Assembly: GCA_002718655.1 (NCBI GenBank)
Contig: PBFM01000016.1
Location: forward strand, 6,013-62,435
DNA: 56,423 bases
Direction: 5' to 3'
Origin: Fidelibacterota bacterium
GTDB taxonomy: Bacteria; Fidelibacterota; Marinisomatia; Marinisomatales; UBA1611
This document shows, in pieces, positions 18,728 through 29,676 of this stretch (its first letter is position 1; the number at the start of each line of letters is the position of its first letter). Position numbers and translations under genes: made by a program. The notes beneath the pieces are model-generated. The model was not told where the DNA came from. It was given only the letters and a program-made list of their open reading frames with translations, and ran no database searches.

Positions 18728-18834
18728 TGTCTCTTTCTTTAATGACTTTTCCACAAGAATTAGCATTATTAATACTTGTGGAGCAAATATACAGAGGGAT
18801 ATCAATATTTAAGGGTAGTAAGTATCACCGATAG
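18728..18834 (+). pseudogene. rlmH: RlmH C-terminal part, out of frame with the N-terminal part
   Basis: In the frame one base behind the upstream RlmH segment, the sequence reads [20 protein letters not shown] and continues to GSKYHR and a TAG at 18832. This is the conserved SPOUT-knot tail of RlmH (consensus LSLSKMTLPHQLARVLLLEQIYRA, ending EPYHR in well-known members). It contains the SAM-binding and dimer-interface residues, so the upstream fragment alone should be inactive. It is convergent with alr, with a 9-base gap. Confidence 0.8.
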
Positions 18835-18843
18835 CGATATAAG

Positions 18844-19947
18844 TTAAATGGCTATATGTTCTGTCCTTCCTTGAATTGCAGTTAGTAGAGCATATGCTGT
18901 AGTATTGATATCTTTTGCAATGAGTTCAATAGGTATTTTATTTCCATTTTTATTCCCGAAAATCAAAACTTCTTCTCCCAATTGAGGTTCAACATTGCCA
19001 AAGTCTACCATAAATTGATCCATACAAATTCTGCCTGCAATTTTAAAATATGCACCATTATAACCTATATAACCATTCTCATACCACTGGCGAGGAATTC
19101 CATCCGAAAAGCCAGTTTGAATTACACCAATGTTTGTTGATTTTGATGTAGTATAAACTCCACCATAGCTTACTTGAGTATTCGGTTCAACTTTCCTGAT
19201 ATTTACTATTGGACCACAAAAACTCATAACCGGCTCTACATCTAAAGTCATCTTTACTTCATCAGACGGAGCAACACCATAAACTAACATCCCAACTCTT
19301 ACTGAATTGAAAAGGGATTCATTTAAATTCAATATAGAACCGCTATTTGAGCAGTGTATGTAATTAAAACTTATACCAACCTTAGCTGCATCTGTCAATA
19401 ATGAGTTAAATAATTTCAATTGATAATTTGCATATGACAAATCGCCTTCATCTGCAGTTGAAAAATGAGAATAAATTCCAATAATTTTTAAAACAGGATT
19501 ATCTAAAATAAATTGAAAGATATCATTTCTTTCTTTCAAATCAAACCCAAGTCGTGTCATACCTGTATCAAATTTTAGATGAATTGATGGACAATAGCCT
19601 TTTGATTCGAAAATTTTTCTAAGCAATATTAAATCATCTAAATGTGCTGCATTAACCCAGAAATTATTTTGATATGCTAAATCTAGCCAATTTTCTTGTA
19701 TTCTTGAAAATATCAATATAGGATTATCTACTCCACCCTCTCTTAACTCCATTGCCTCTTCAATTGAGAAAACACAAAAAATCATTTCCTTATTAAAAGA
19801 TAAAAATTTTGATATGATGAGGGCACCGTGGCCATATCCATTAGCCTTCACAACAATCATAAGATTTCTAGAACCAATGCGAGATTTTATAATCTCAATA
19901 TTTTTTTTTAGCCTTTCTTTGTGTATGTAGGCTTTAGGACCAATCAT
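18844..19947 (-). CDS. alr: Alanine racemase
   Basis: PLP-dependent racemase making D-alanine for peptidoglycan. The 367-residue protein has the PLP-lysine motif VVKANGYGHG (Lys34), the conserved KFDTGMTRLG segment, the SYGGVYTT catalytic-tyrosine region, and GRICMDQFMVDFG near the C-terminus. Length is typical. It lies downstream of the ABC permease with a gap of about 109 AT-rich bases where I see no terminator, and convergent with rlmH. Confidence 0.96.
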   Translation of the reverse strand: MIGPKAYIHKERLKKNIEIIKSRIGSRNLMIVVKANGYGHGALIISKFLSFNKEMIFCVFSIEEAMELREGGVDNPILIFSRIQENWLDLAYQNNFWVNAAHLDDLILLRKIFESKGYCPSIHLKFDTGMTRLGFDLKERNDIFQFILDNPVLKIIGIYSHFSTADEGDLSYANYQLKLFNSLLTDAAKVGISFNYIHCSNSGSILNLNESLFNSVRVGMLVYGVAPSDEVKMTLDVEPVMSFCGPIVNIRKVEPNTQVSYGGVYTTSKSTNIGVIQTGFSDGIPRQWYENGYIGYNGAYFKIAGRICMDQFMVDFGNVEPQLGEEVLIFGNKNGNKIPIELIAKDINTTAYALLTAIQGRTEHIAI

Positions 19948-20056
19948 ATGTTTTTTTTATTTGGAATTTTTTATATTCTAAAATTAACAGTTATTTATTT
20001 GTCTAAAAGCTATTATTGTAGTCCACCAGATTAAAAAATATTATTTGAACTAAATT

Positions 20057-20806
20057 TTACTGCCGTAGTTTGATTTTCAATATTTGCCCATTAACTATTA
20101 TCCATAAGTATGTCAATAGAATCATTGAAAAAATAGATAAATAGTCTATTATGTTGGTTGAGGAAAATTTTAAATAAATTTGGAATGGAATTGATATGGG
20201 TGACCATTTAAGTATAGATTCAAATCCAGGCGGGAAAAATGAAAACTCAATCAAAAAACCAGACCCAAATAAGACAATTATCATCAAAATAAAAAATATA
20301 TAAAAAATAGTGAGAAGATTATCAATAATTAATGTGAATGTTATATAAAGATTTCCAATAAGGAAACAATGTAATATAAAACAAAAAATAAAAAAAATAA
20401 TTGAGGAAATATTGAAAGATGCTGTTATCAAAAACATATATAGCATTGCACTCATCAATATCATCACAGATGTTTCAAGACATGCGACTATCAAATTTGA
20501 GAGGATGATTTTATTTTTACTATAAGGTGATAATGAAATATTCATTAATACTTTATTATTAATCCTAAGCTCAAAAAATTCTCTATATATGACAGGATAT
20601 AAAGTAAAAGAACTTATAATAAATATTAATCCAGGGAATACCCATAAATCATATGGAATTCCAGCTAAACTAAATCTTATAATATTTTTTAAAGGAAGAC
20701 TAATTAATAAAAAAACAAAAATTGGTACTAAAATAAAAAAAAATAAATTTGGCACCATATGATTTTTCCATAAGCATAATCTTCGATATATTAAAGCACT
20801 TATCAT
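20057..20806 (-). CDS. ABC-2-type transporter permease subunit
   Basis: A 249-residue integral membrane protein with about six hydrophobic helices, e.g. LFFFILVPIFVFLLISLPL, GLIFIISSFTLYPVIYREF and the paired helices near the end. The layout resembles ABC-2/CcmB-type permeases such as NatB or drug exporters. The conserved YREFFELRINNKVLMNISLS stretch after the second helix looks like the coupling region. It overlaps the upstream ATPase gene by 4 bases (ATGA), so the two form one transporter. The export substrate is unknown. Confidence 0.78.
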   Translation of the reverse strand: MISALIYRRLCLWKNHMVPNLFFFILVPIFVFLLISLPLKNIIRFSLAGIPYDLWVFPGLIFIISSFTLYPVIYREFFELRINNKVLMNISLSPYSKNKIILSNLIVACLETSVMILMSAMLYMFLITASFNISSIIFFIFCFILHCFLIGNLYITFTLIIDNLLTIFYIFFILMIIVLFGSGFLIEFSFFPPGFESILKWSPISIPFQIYLKFSSTNIIDYLSIFSMILLTYLWIIVNGQILKIKLRQ

Positions 20807-21729
20807 TCGAGACCTCTTCCAGCAAATTCTGAATCAAGTAAATCTCTTAGACCAAGTTTTTGCACATCCAAATCAATCATTATATTTTGGGATGCTACTT
20901 TTATAACATCAAAAAAGACTGTCCTTTTTCTGCCGTAAAAATGGAATATATTATCCAGTCTATTTGGTGAAACTATTGTTGGAATTTTTTTCAAACTTTT
21001 ATATAAGTCATCAGTAAGACTCTCAAATTCAATTTGAAATTGATGATATTCAATTGTACTCTCAAGAAGCTTATCTAGATGACCATCCATTATAATTCTT
21101 CCCTCATGAAAAACAAGTATACGGTCATGTGCTTGTTCTATTTCTCCAATTGAATTGCTTACGTATATAATTGATTTTTTTCCTTTTAATTCTTTTAATA
21201 GTTCCCAGGTTAAGCGTATGGATTCAGCATCCATATATCCTGTGGGTTCATCAATAACCAGTATTTCAGGGTCATGTATCAATGCCCGTACTAGCATAGC
21301 TTTTTTTTGAATTCCACCAGAAACTTTATAAGAATATTGATCTAAATAACTCAGCAAATTGAGCGATGAACAATATTCTTGCATCCTTTCCTTAATTTTC
21401 TTTTTGTCAATTGAGAAGAGACTTGCATTAAAATTTATATTTTGTCTTATGGTAAGCCAGGGGTCTAAATCGTTTTCAAAAGATACATAACCAATTAATT
21501 TTCTGGTCTCATTTCTTCTTTTTGACATATCCAATCCTTGAATGAATACTTGACCGTAATTTGGATTCTCAAATCCAGCAAGTAATTTAAGCAGTATTGA
21601 TTTTCCTGAGTCATTTAGTCCTACAACCGACACCAAACTGCCTCTTTCTATACCAAAGGATAAACCTGCCAAAATGGTTTTATCTCCTATTAATTTTCCA
21701 ACTTTTTTAAGTGTAATACTCGCTTCCAT
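20803..21729 (-). CDS. ABC transporter ATP-binding protein with altered Q- and H-loops
   Basis: The nucleotide-binding subunit for the following permease: Walker A GLNDSGKS (37-44), signature VSGGIQ (136-141), Walker B ILVIDEP (156-162). The usual Q-loop glutamine is absent (GYVSFEND, about 80-87), and the H-loop histidine is replaced by Asn192 in VSNSI. These residues normally couple ATP hydrolysis to the permease. A C-terminal extension of about 90 residues follows the ATPase core, as in CcmA/NatA-type exporters. It is 9 bases after polA and may share its transcript. It could be a slow or regulatory ATPase, or simply a divergent one. Confidence 0.88.
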   Translation of the reverse strand: MEASITLKKVGKLIGDKTILAGLSFGIERGSLVSVVGLNDSGKSILLKLLAGFENPNYGQVFIQGLDMSKRRNETRKLIGYVSFENDLDPWLTIRQNINFNASLFSIDKKKIKERMQEYCSSLNLLSYLDQYSYKVSGGIQKKAMLVRALIHDPEILVIDEPTGYMDAESIRLTWELLKELKGKKSIIYVSNSIGEIEQAHDRILVFHEGRIIMDGHLDKLLESTIEYHQFQIEFESLTDDLYKSLKKIPTIVSPNRLDNIFHFYGRKRTVFFDVIKVASQNIMIDLDVQKLGLRDLLDSEFAGRGLE

Positions 21730-21738
21730 ATTCCTAAA

Positions 21739-24459
21739 CTAATGTGCCTCGTACCAAGATTTTCCTATACCAAAGTCTACTACGATTGGTACAGATAATT
21801 TCATTGCATTTTCCATTTTTTTTGTAACTATTTCTATTAAAGCTTTCTCTTCTTCATATGGATATTCAAAAATAAGTTCATCATGTATTTGTAGGACTAA
21901 TTTTGATTTTAGTTTTTTTTCAATTATTTCATTATGAATATCTATCATTGCTAGTTTTATCATCTCTGCTGCAGAACCTTGAATTGGCATATTAATCGCC
22001 ATCCGCTCTGCAGCTTTTCGTCTGAGACTATTGTTTGAATCAGCATCCCAAATTGGACGCTTTCTTCCTAAAATTGTCTCAACATATTTATCTTCTCTAG
22101 CCTTTTTACAAGTAGAATCTATATAATTTTGAATCCCGGGATACTGTTCAAAATAATTTTTTATTAAAGAGCTTGCTTCCGTTCGAGATATACCTAATTC
22201 TTGACCAATGCGAAATGGTCCAGCTCCATATATTATCCCAAAATTAACTATTTTTGCTGTTCGTCTCATTTCTGGGGATACCATTGTAAATGGTACATTA
22301 AAAACAAGGCTTGCAGTTTTAGAATGTATGTCTTCAGCATTTCTAAAGGCATTTATAAGACCCAAATCTTTACTATAATGTGCCATAATCCTTAGTTCAA
22401 TTTGAGAATAATCAGCAGATAATATTTTCCATGCATTATTTTGGGCAATAAAGGATTTTCTTATCTGCTTAGCCTCATCGGTTTTAATTGGAATATTTTG
22501 GAAATTAGGATGCTTACTTGATAACCTACCAGTAGATGCAGTTGTCTGGTTAAAAGTGGAGTGTATCCTATTTGTATCTTTATTTATCAATTTCAATAGG
22601 GAATCAAGATAAGTATTTCTTAGTTTAAAAAATTTCCTGTAATCCAGAATAAATTTTGGTAAATCATGATATTTAACTAATTTTTTTAATACTTCCTCAG
22701 CCGTACTACGCTTTTTTATTTGCGGTAATTTAAGATTATCAAAAAGAATCTTAGCAAGCTGTTGCGTTGAATTAATATTGAACTCCTCATCTGCAAAAAT
22801 AAAAATTTCTTTTCTTAGATAATCTAATTTTTCATCCATATCTTTAGACATTGATGATAACTTTTCAGCATTTACGAAAACTCCATTATACTCCATTTCC
22901 ATTAAAATTGGAATTAAAGGTATTTCTATTTTTTTAAAAAAATCGTAAAGTGAAGAATCTATCAGTCTTTGTCGCAAAATTTCTGTTAGTTGTAAAGTAA
23001 TATCAGCATCCTCTGAAGCATAGAATGCAGCTTTCTCTAAAGGAACTTGCGACATTAGAATTTGGTTTTTACCTTTACCAATTAATTCGACAATTTTTAT
23101 CATCTCATGATTAAGATATTCCAAGCTTAATGTATCAAGAGAGATTGATTTTGCTGCGGGATTCAGAAGATGCGCTGCTATCATTGTATCAAATACAATA
23201 CCATTTACGTTTACTCCATGCCTTCTAAGTATATGAATATCATATTTAATATTTTGCCCAGTTTTTTTTATTGATTCATCCTCAAAAATATTCCTTAATT
23301 TATTAAGTACAATAGACAAATCATCTTTACCAAAATTATTTTTCTCCTTTTCAAGATACATTATTGGAACATACCAAGCTTTATTATTTTCAACCGAAAA
23401 ACTAAGTCCCACAATTTCAGCTTTTGTAGGCTCTACACTCGTAGTTTCAAGATCTATGGAAATTAGTTTTGACTTATCTAAATCTTTAACCATCTTCTCC
23501 AATGCACTTTGTTCTAGAACTAAAATATAATCTTTTTTTTGGTTGATTTTATTGGCCCTCATTTTATTACCATTTGAAAATTGATTCACAAATGCTTGGA
23601 ATTCTAATTCTTTAAATTTTGCAAGACATAAATCATTATCCATATCTTTTTTTTCATAATTTTGCATATCAGTGTTTATTTTAACATCTAACAAAATCGT
23701 TACTAAATTTTTGCTTAGCAATGCATTGTCAATGCCATTTAACAACCCCTCTCTTGCTCTTTTATTCTGGACTTGATTAGCATTTTTTAATGCACCTTCT
23801 AAAGATCCATATTTTTTAATTAGTTTAACAGCTGTCTTTTCTCCAACACCAGCAACTCCAGGAACATTGTCTGAACTATCTCCCATTAACCCAAGTAAAT
23901 CAATTATTTTATCAGGTGGGACACCCCATTTTTGTTTAACTTTTTCCGAATTATAAATAATTGGCTTAGGTTCTTTTTTTGTACCTGGGGCATATAAGTA
24001 AATATTATCATTTATTAATTGCATAAAGTCTTTATCACCACTAACTATATAAGCATCAAGTCCCATTTTCTGTGCATTCGTAGCTAAGGTTCCGATTATG
24101 TCGTCCGCTTCAAAGCCAACTTTTTTCAGTACAGGTATTCTCATAGATTCAAGTATTTCCCATAAATGAGGTAATTGCAGTTGTAATTCTTCTGGCATTG
24201 GTGGTCGATTTGCTTTATAGTCTTTATACATTTTATGACGGAATGTTTTTCCTTTCGAATCAAATACGCAGGCGAAATAATCAGGATTTTCATCTTTGAT
24301 AATTTTAAATAATTGGTTAACAAAACCAAATAGTGCACTAGTATTTAAACCATAACTTGTAATTAATGGGTTACGTATAAGAGCAAAATGTGCTCTGAAT
24401 AAAAGAGCGTAACCATCAATCATAAAAAATCGTTTTTGAACTGTTTTATTTAAACACAT
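21739..24459 (-). CDS. polA: DNA polymerase I
   Basis: A 906-residue three-domain repair/Okazaki polymerase. The N-terminal 5'-3' nuclease (MIDGYALLFRAHF, YIVSGDKDFMQL, GLMGDSSDNVPGVAGVGEKT) is intact. The proofreading domain retains its acidic residues (SIDLETTS, GQNIKYDIHIL, YASEDADITLQL). The polymerase domain has motif A ILSADYSQIELRIMAHYS, an O-helix (RRTAKIVNFGIIYG) and motif C LQIHDELIFEYP. The start at 24459 is preferred because beginning at the internal ATG (24423) would cut off the first beta-strand before MIDG; neither has a good ribosome site. An ABC exporter follows 9 bases downstream. Confidence 0.97.
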   Translation of the reverse strand: MCLNKTVQKRFFMIDGYALLFRAHFALIRNPLITSYGLNTSALFGFVNQLFKIIKDENPDYFACVFDSKGKTFRHKMYKDYKANRPPMPEELQLQLPHLWEILESMRIPVLKKVGFEADDIIGTLATNAQKMGLDAYIVSGDKDFMQLINDNIYLYAPGTKKEPKPIIYNSEKVKQKWGVPPDKIIDLLGLMGDSSDNVPGVAGVGEKTAVKLIKKYGSLEGALKNANQVQNKRAREGLLNGIDNALLSKNLVTILLDVKINTDMQNYEKKDMDNDLCLAKFKELEFQAFVNQFSNGNKMRANKINQKKDYILVLEQSALEKMVKDLDKSKLISIDLETTSVEPTKAEIVGLSFSVENNKAWYVPIMYLEKEKNNFGKDDLSIVLNKLRNIFEDESIKKTGQNIKYDIHILRRHGVNVNGIVFDTMIAAHLLNPAAKSISLDTLSLEYLNHEMIKIVELIGKGKNQILMSQVPLEKAAFYASEDADITLQLTEILRQRLIDSSLYDFFKKIEIPLIPILMEMEYNGVFVNAEKLSSMSKDMDEKLDYLRKEIFIFADEEFNINSTQQLAKILFDNLKLPQIKKRSTAEEVLKKLVKYHDLPKFILDYRKFFKLRNTYLDSLLKLINKDTNRIHSTFNQTTASTGRLSSKHPNFQNIPIKTDEAKQIRKSFIAQNNAWKILSADYSQIELRIMAHYSKDLGLINAFRNAEDIHSKTASLVFNVPFTMVSPEMRRTAKIVNFGIIYGAGPFRIGQELGISRTEASSLIKNYFEQYPGIQNYIDSTCKKAREDKYVETILGRKRPIWDADSNNSLRRKAAERMAINMPIQGSAAEMIKLAMIDIHNEIIEKKLKSKLVLQIHDELIFEYPYEEEKALIEIVTKKMENAMKLSVPIVVDFGIGKSWYEAH

Positions 24460-24511
24460 GAGGAAGAAATTACAGAGTATAGATAATACCTCCCATACCC
24501 TATTTAAATGT

Positions 24512-24540
24512 AAAAAGCCTCGAGTGTTTCGAGGCTTTTT
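24512..24540 (-). terminator. Intrinsic terminator after groEL
   Basis: A 12-bp stem, AAAAAGCCTCGA with TCGAGGCTTTTT, around a GTGTT loop, flanked by A and T runs, so it can work in both directions. It lies 31 bases beyond the groEL stop and insulates the chaperonin operon from polA. Confidence 0.9.
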
Positions 24541-24571
24541 TTACATACAATCGATTTGGCAAAAAGATGAT

Positions 24572-26504
<1,933 letters not shown>

Positions 26505-26554
26505 CTTTGTCTCCTTATACGTTTTTTTAATTAAATTATTGATAAAATCGGCGG

Positions 26555-26562
26555 CAAACTTA
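26555..26562 (-). promoter_or_regulatory. Candidate -7 element for groES-groEL
   Basis: TAAGTTTG on the minus strand matches the Bacteroidetes -7 consensus TAnnTTTG and is identical to the element before the thioesterase leader at 12141. No matching TTG lies at the expected 17-23-base spacing, so it is weak evidence. The surrounding 196-base gap contains no CIRCE repeat and no other recognisable element. Confidence 0.22.
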
Positions 26563-26700
26563 ACATCACAGATACAACGTTCATAATATTTTATACACCG
26601 ATTTACTATTATGCTGTTGCAAAAAACATACCAAAGGAAAATTTGATTCATTTTGTAATACCAAAATAAATTATATGTCATTTTGTCATTTATTTATAAT

Positions 26701-27138
26701 TTATTTTCCTGTAGAACCAAAACCTCCAGTACCTCTTTCAGAATTACTTAACTCACTTACGAGCTCAAAAGAGATTAAACTTCCATCAATTGCAACTAGC
26801 TGGAATAATCTTTGCCCAATATCTAGTTGATATGTTTCATTCTTTATATTGTCAACTGCTGCCATTATTTCACCTCTATACCCTGCATCAATTAAACCTA
26901 TAGAGTTACACATACGAAGTGGGGTTTTTGAAATGCTAGATCTCGGAATCAAAAAATATGATTTATTATCTAAATTTTCACATGATATACCAAGCCTAAT
27001 TCGCTCGGTTTGGCCAGGGTTGATCACTTGCTCTTGAACAATAAACAAATCTAACCCCGCATCACCATGGTGAAAATGACCATGATTCTCATACATTTCT
27101 CGAATACTAGAATTGAAAGGTTTTATTTTTAAAAACAT
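26701..27138 (-). CDS. dut: Deoxyuridine 5'-triphosphate nucleotidohydrolase
   Basis: A trimeric dUTPase producing dUMP and keeping uracil out of DNA. The 145-residue protein has motif 1 DAGLDLF, motif 2 PRSSISKTPLRM, motif 3 IGLIDAGYRGE (with the catalytic Asp and nucleotide-binding Tyr), motif 4 in DIGQRLFQLV and the phosphate-binding tail RGTGGFGSTG. It is last in a long minus-strand series, 7 bases after the homocysteine methyltransferase. A histidine-rich segment (HGHFHHGD) precedes motif 1, a small oddity for the family. Confidence 0.94.
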   Translation of the reverse strand: MFLKIKPFNSSIREMYENHGHFHHGDAGLDLFIVQEQVINPGQTERIRLGISCENLDNKSYFLIPRSSISKTPLRMCNSIGLIDAGYRGEIMAAVDNIKNETYQLDIGQRLFQLVAIDGSLISFELVSELSNSERGTGGFGSTGK

Positions 27139-27145
27139 ATTTATC

Positions 27146-28009
27146 CTAAGTTTTTAATATTTTTTTTAATCTTACTAAGTGACCTGGGGAAGAGCCACAG
27201 CATAGACCAATAATATCTGGATTGAGGGAAACAATTGAAGTAAGTGCATTATGGAATTTAGATTTATCAATTATTGCAAAATACTCATTTTTATAATCAA
27301 CATTCCCAAGATTTGGATATACTCCCCAATTTCCATCCCAAAATCTTAAGAAACTTTTCAATACACTGATTGTAGTATCTATTTGATTACAATTACTTAG
27401 CAAATAATCTACTCTATATTCTTTGATGATTTGAAATAGTTTTTCTATATGTGTATCATCCAAAAGATGATTTTTATCTTTCATAATTATACTGAGCCAT
27501 AATGGCTTATCATAACTCTGAGCAATATCTAAAGCGCATTTGATTTCTATTATATTTCCCATTGTTTCAAATAAAAAGATGTCAACACCAGCATCAGATA
27601 GCCATTCTAATGCATATCCATATGTATCCTCGGCTATTGATTTTCCTGGGAAATTTTGGGGCAAATAACAATCATCAACTGAAGTTATCGATCCAAGAAT
27701 CTTAATAGAATTCTTAACTACATCTTGGGCACAGTTTACAGCAGCATAAAGACCTTTTTTTGCAAGTTCCCTGGAAATTCTATCACTGTAACCTGCTTTT
27801 CTATACGTCCAGAAAGTTGATCTAAATGTATTTGTTGTAATAACATCTGAACCTGCATCTACATAGTCCTTATGTATATCTTTTACGATTTCAGGAAATT
27901 CAATATTTGCATTTGCTGACCAGAGAGGTAATGAAACCTCAACTCCACGTTTTTGTAATTCAGTACCCATGGCACCATCCATAATTAATATTTTTTTCAA
28001 GGGAATCAC
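27146..28009 (-). CDS. Homocysteine S-methyltransferase family protein (MmuM-like)
   Basis: A 287-residue zinc-dependent methyltransferase barrel. It begins LIMDGAMGTELQKRGV, has TTNTFRST, a first zinc cysteine in LLSNCNQ and the paired cysteines in GLCCGSSPGHL. Enzymes of this size move a methyl from S-methylmethionine or SAM to homocysteine; the MetH-type cobalamin domains are absent. Its start overlaps the upstream APC permease stop by 4 bases, the same pairing as E. coli mmuP-mmuM. S-methylmethionine or another sulfonium donor is therefore a reasonable guess. Donor specificity is not readable from the sequence. Confidence 0.88.
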   Translation of the reverse strand: MIPLKKILIMDGAMGTELQKRGVEVSLPLWSANANIEFPEIVKDIHKDYVDAGSDVITTNTFRSTFWTYRKAGYSDRISRELAKKGLYAAVNCAQDVVKNSIKILGSITSVDDCYLPQNFPGKSIAEDTYGYALEWLSDAGVDIFLFETMGNIIEIKCALDIAQSYDKPLWLSIIMKDKNHLLDDTHIEKLFQIIKEYRVDYLLSNCNQIDTTISVLKSFLRFWDGNWGVYPNLGNVDYKNEYFAIIDKSKFHNALTSIVSLNPDIIGLCCGSSPGHLVRLKKILKT

Positions 28010-29304
28010 CTTCTAACCTTTAAAATATTAAATCCAATAATACTAATAGTTATAATTCCTAAACTGATTAATGATTCAAATATGGATTCCAAAAAGGAAT
28101 AATATAATATCCACAGATTAACAACTAGAAAAGTCAGAGGAACGATTGGATAACCCAACACCTTATATGGCCTCTTTAATTCCGGTTCCTTATACCTTAA
28201 AACAAATAGTGATAAAACCGTAAGGGTTGTTGTCATGATCAATGAAATTCCAGCGTACATCAATATTTGTTCGAATGACGATGTAAATATCATGGAAATT
28301 GATAGGATAAGCTGTAACCAAAATGCATTAATGGGAATATTATTTGAGTTTTTATGCTTTAATAGGCTTAAGAACCAATGATCTTCCCCCATTATTTGCA
28401 TTATCCTCGGTCCAATATATACATAACTACTTATGGTTGATAATAATATGATAGATATTCCTCCACTCATAATTAAACCACCAAATTCACCAAATATTTG
28501 TATACCTGCTATGTAACCTATTTCAACCTGACCTGTTAATAAATCCATAGGGGTCGAATAAAGAAATATATAATTTAATAAAACATAAAGTAGCATTACC
28601 AGAAGAGTAGATATAACCATTGTTCTGGTTATATTTTTCCTTGGATTAGAAATTTCACTTGCAATGTAGATTACAGAATTCCATCCAGTATATGCATACG
28701 AAACCCAAACCAAACCAATTGCAAAACTTGGACTCATAATTATTAGAAAATCAGAAGCATTTGGATAAATTGATATTTTTTGAGGATTATCAAATAAAAA
28801 TCCAAATCCAATAAAAACAATAATAAGGCCAATTTTTATAATTGTAGATATATCTTGAAAAATAGTTCCCCATTTAATACTAGTCATATGTATTAAATGC
28901 AATATCATTATTACAAAAAAAGCAATAAATGATTCATCAAGATTTGGTATAACTGCATTAAAATAATTTCCCAATGCAATTGCAGCTAATACTGCAGGCG
29001 CAGTAAAACCAACAGTTGCAGAAACTACCCCTGCTGCAAACCCTATTGAAGGATGCAGCACACGTCCTAGTAAATGATATTCTCCACCAGATCTAGGGAA
29101 AACAGTACCAAGTTCTCCATAGGTTAATGAACCAGTTAAAGCAATAAATCCACCAATAATCCATAAAATTAAAAGAGGAAATATTGATTGTATGTTTAGT
29201 AGTTGATATCCCAGACTAGTAAATACTCCAGTTCCAATCATTGATGCTACAATGAAAGAAGTAGCTGTAAAATATGAAATATGGCGACCAGATTTAATGG
29301 CCAT
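28006..29304 (-). CDS. APC-family amino-acid permease (possible S-methylmethionine transporter)
   Basis: A 432-residue inner-membrane transporter with about 12 helices. The first unwound helix carries the substrate-carboxylate motif FIVASMIGTGVF, followed by GSLTYGELGTVFPRSGGEY and WVSYAYTGWNSVIYIASE, all APC-superfamily landmarks. The C-terminal KEPELKRPYKVLGYP loop is typical of the group. It starts 6 bases after DUF423 and overlaps the homocysteine S-methyltransferase by 4 bases. The coupling to a methyltransferase suggests a sulfur amino acid or sulfonium compound, as with MmuP, but the sequence alone fits other amino acids too. Confidence 0.87.
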   Translation of the reverse strand: MAIKSGRHISYFTATSFIVASMIGTGVFTSLGYQLLNIQSIFPLLILWIIGGFIALTGSLTYGELGTVFPRSGGEYHLLGRVLHPSIGFAAGVVSATVGFTAPAVLAAIALGNYFNAVIPNLDESFIAFFVIMILHLIHMTSIKWGTIFQDISTIIKIGLIIVFIGFGFLFDNPQKISIYPNASDFLIIMSPSFAIGLVWVSYAYTGWNSVIYIASEISNPRKNITRTMVISTLLVMLLYVLLNYIFLYSTPMDLLTGQVEIGYIAGIQIFGEFGGLIMSGGISIILLSTISSYVYIGPRIMQIMGEDHWFLSLLKHKNSNNIPINAFWLQLILSISMIFTSSFEQILMYAGISLIMTTTLTVLSLFVLRYKEPELKRPYKVLGYPIVPLTFLVVNLWILYYSFLESIFESLISLGIITISIIGFNILKVRR

Positions 29305-29310
29305 AAATGA

Positions 29311-29676
29311 TTAGTGCCTATATATATTATAAAACAAATTGAGCCAGCCTAGTACAAGAAAGATTCCACCAATAGGGGTAATTGCACCCATCCATCTTAT
29401 ATTTGCTAGGACTAAAATATATAAGCTGCCAGAAAATATCAATGTACCAAAAAACAATAAAGATGCTGAAGTTCTTATAATGCTATGAGGTACATGAAAA
29501 CCAATGATTCCAATTAGCATAATACCAAGAGAGTGATACATTTGATATCTTACACCAGTCTCAAATATATTAAGATTCTCTACGGATACTTTTGATTTAA
29601 TTAAATGAGCTCCAAAAGCACCAAATATTATTGATAATGATGCCATTGCTGATCCTATGTATAAACAAATTTTCAT
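29311..29676 (-). CDS. DUF423 family inner-membrane protein
   Basis: A 121-residue, four-helix membrane protein of the YgdD/DUF423 family. It has the family's SIIFGAFGAHLIK, FETGVRYQMYHSLGIML and MGAITPIGGIFLVLGW blocks. No function is established for the family. It overlaps the MscS-like gene stop by one base (TAATG) and is 6 bases before the APC permease, so it belongs to the same coupled run. Confidence 0.9.
   Translation of the reverse strand: MKICLYIGSAMASLSIIFGAFGAHLIKSKVSVENLNIFETGVRYQMYHSLGIMLIGIIGFHVPHSIIRTSASLLFFGTLIFSGSLYILVLANIRWMGAITPIGGIFLVLGWLNLFYNIYRH

Noticed and set aside
26505..26681. N-terminal extension of groES from an upstream ATG at 26681
   Set aside because: The added 59 residues are unlike GroES; a strong ribosome site and the conserved start lie at 26504.
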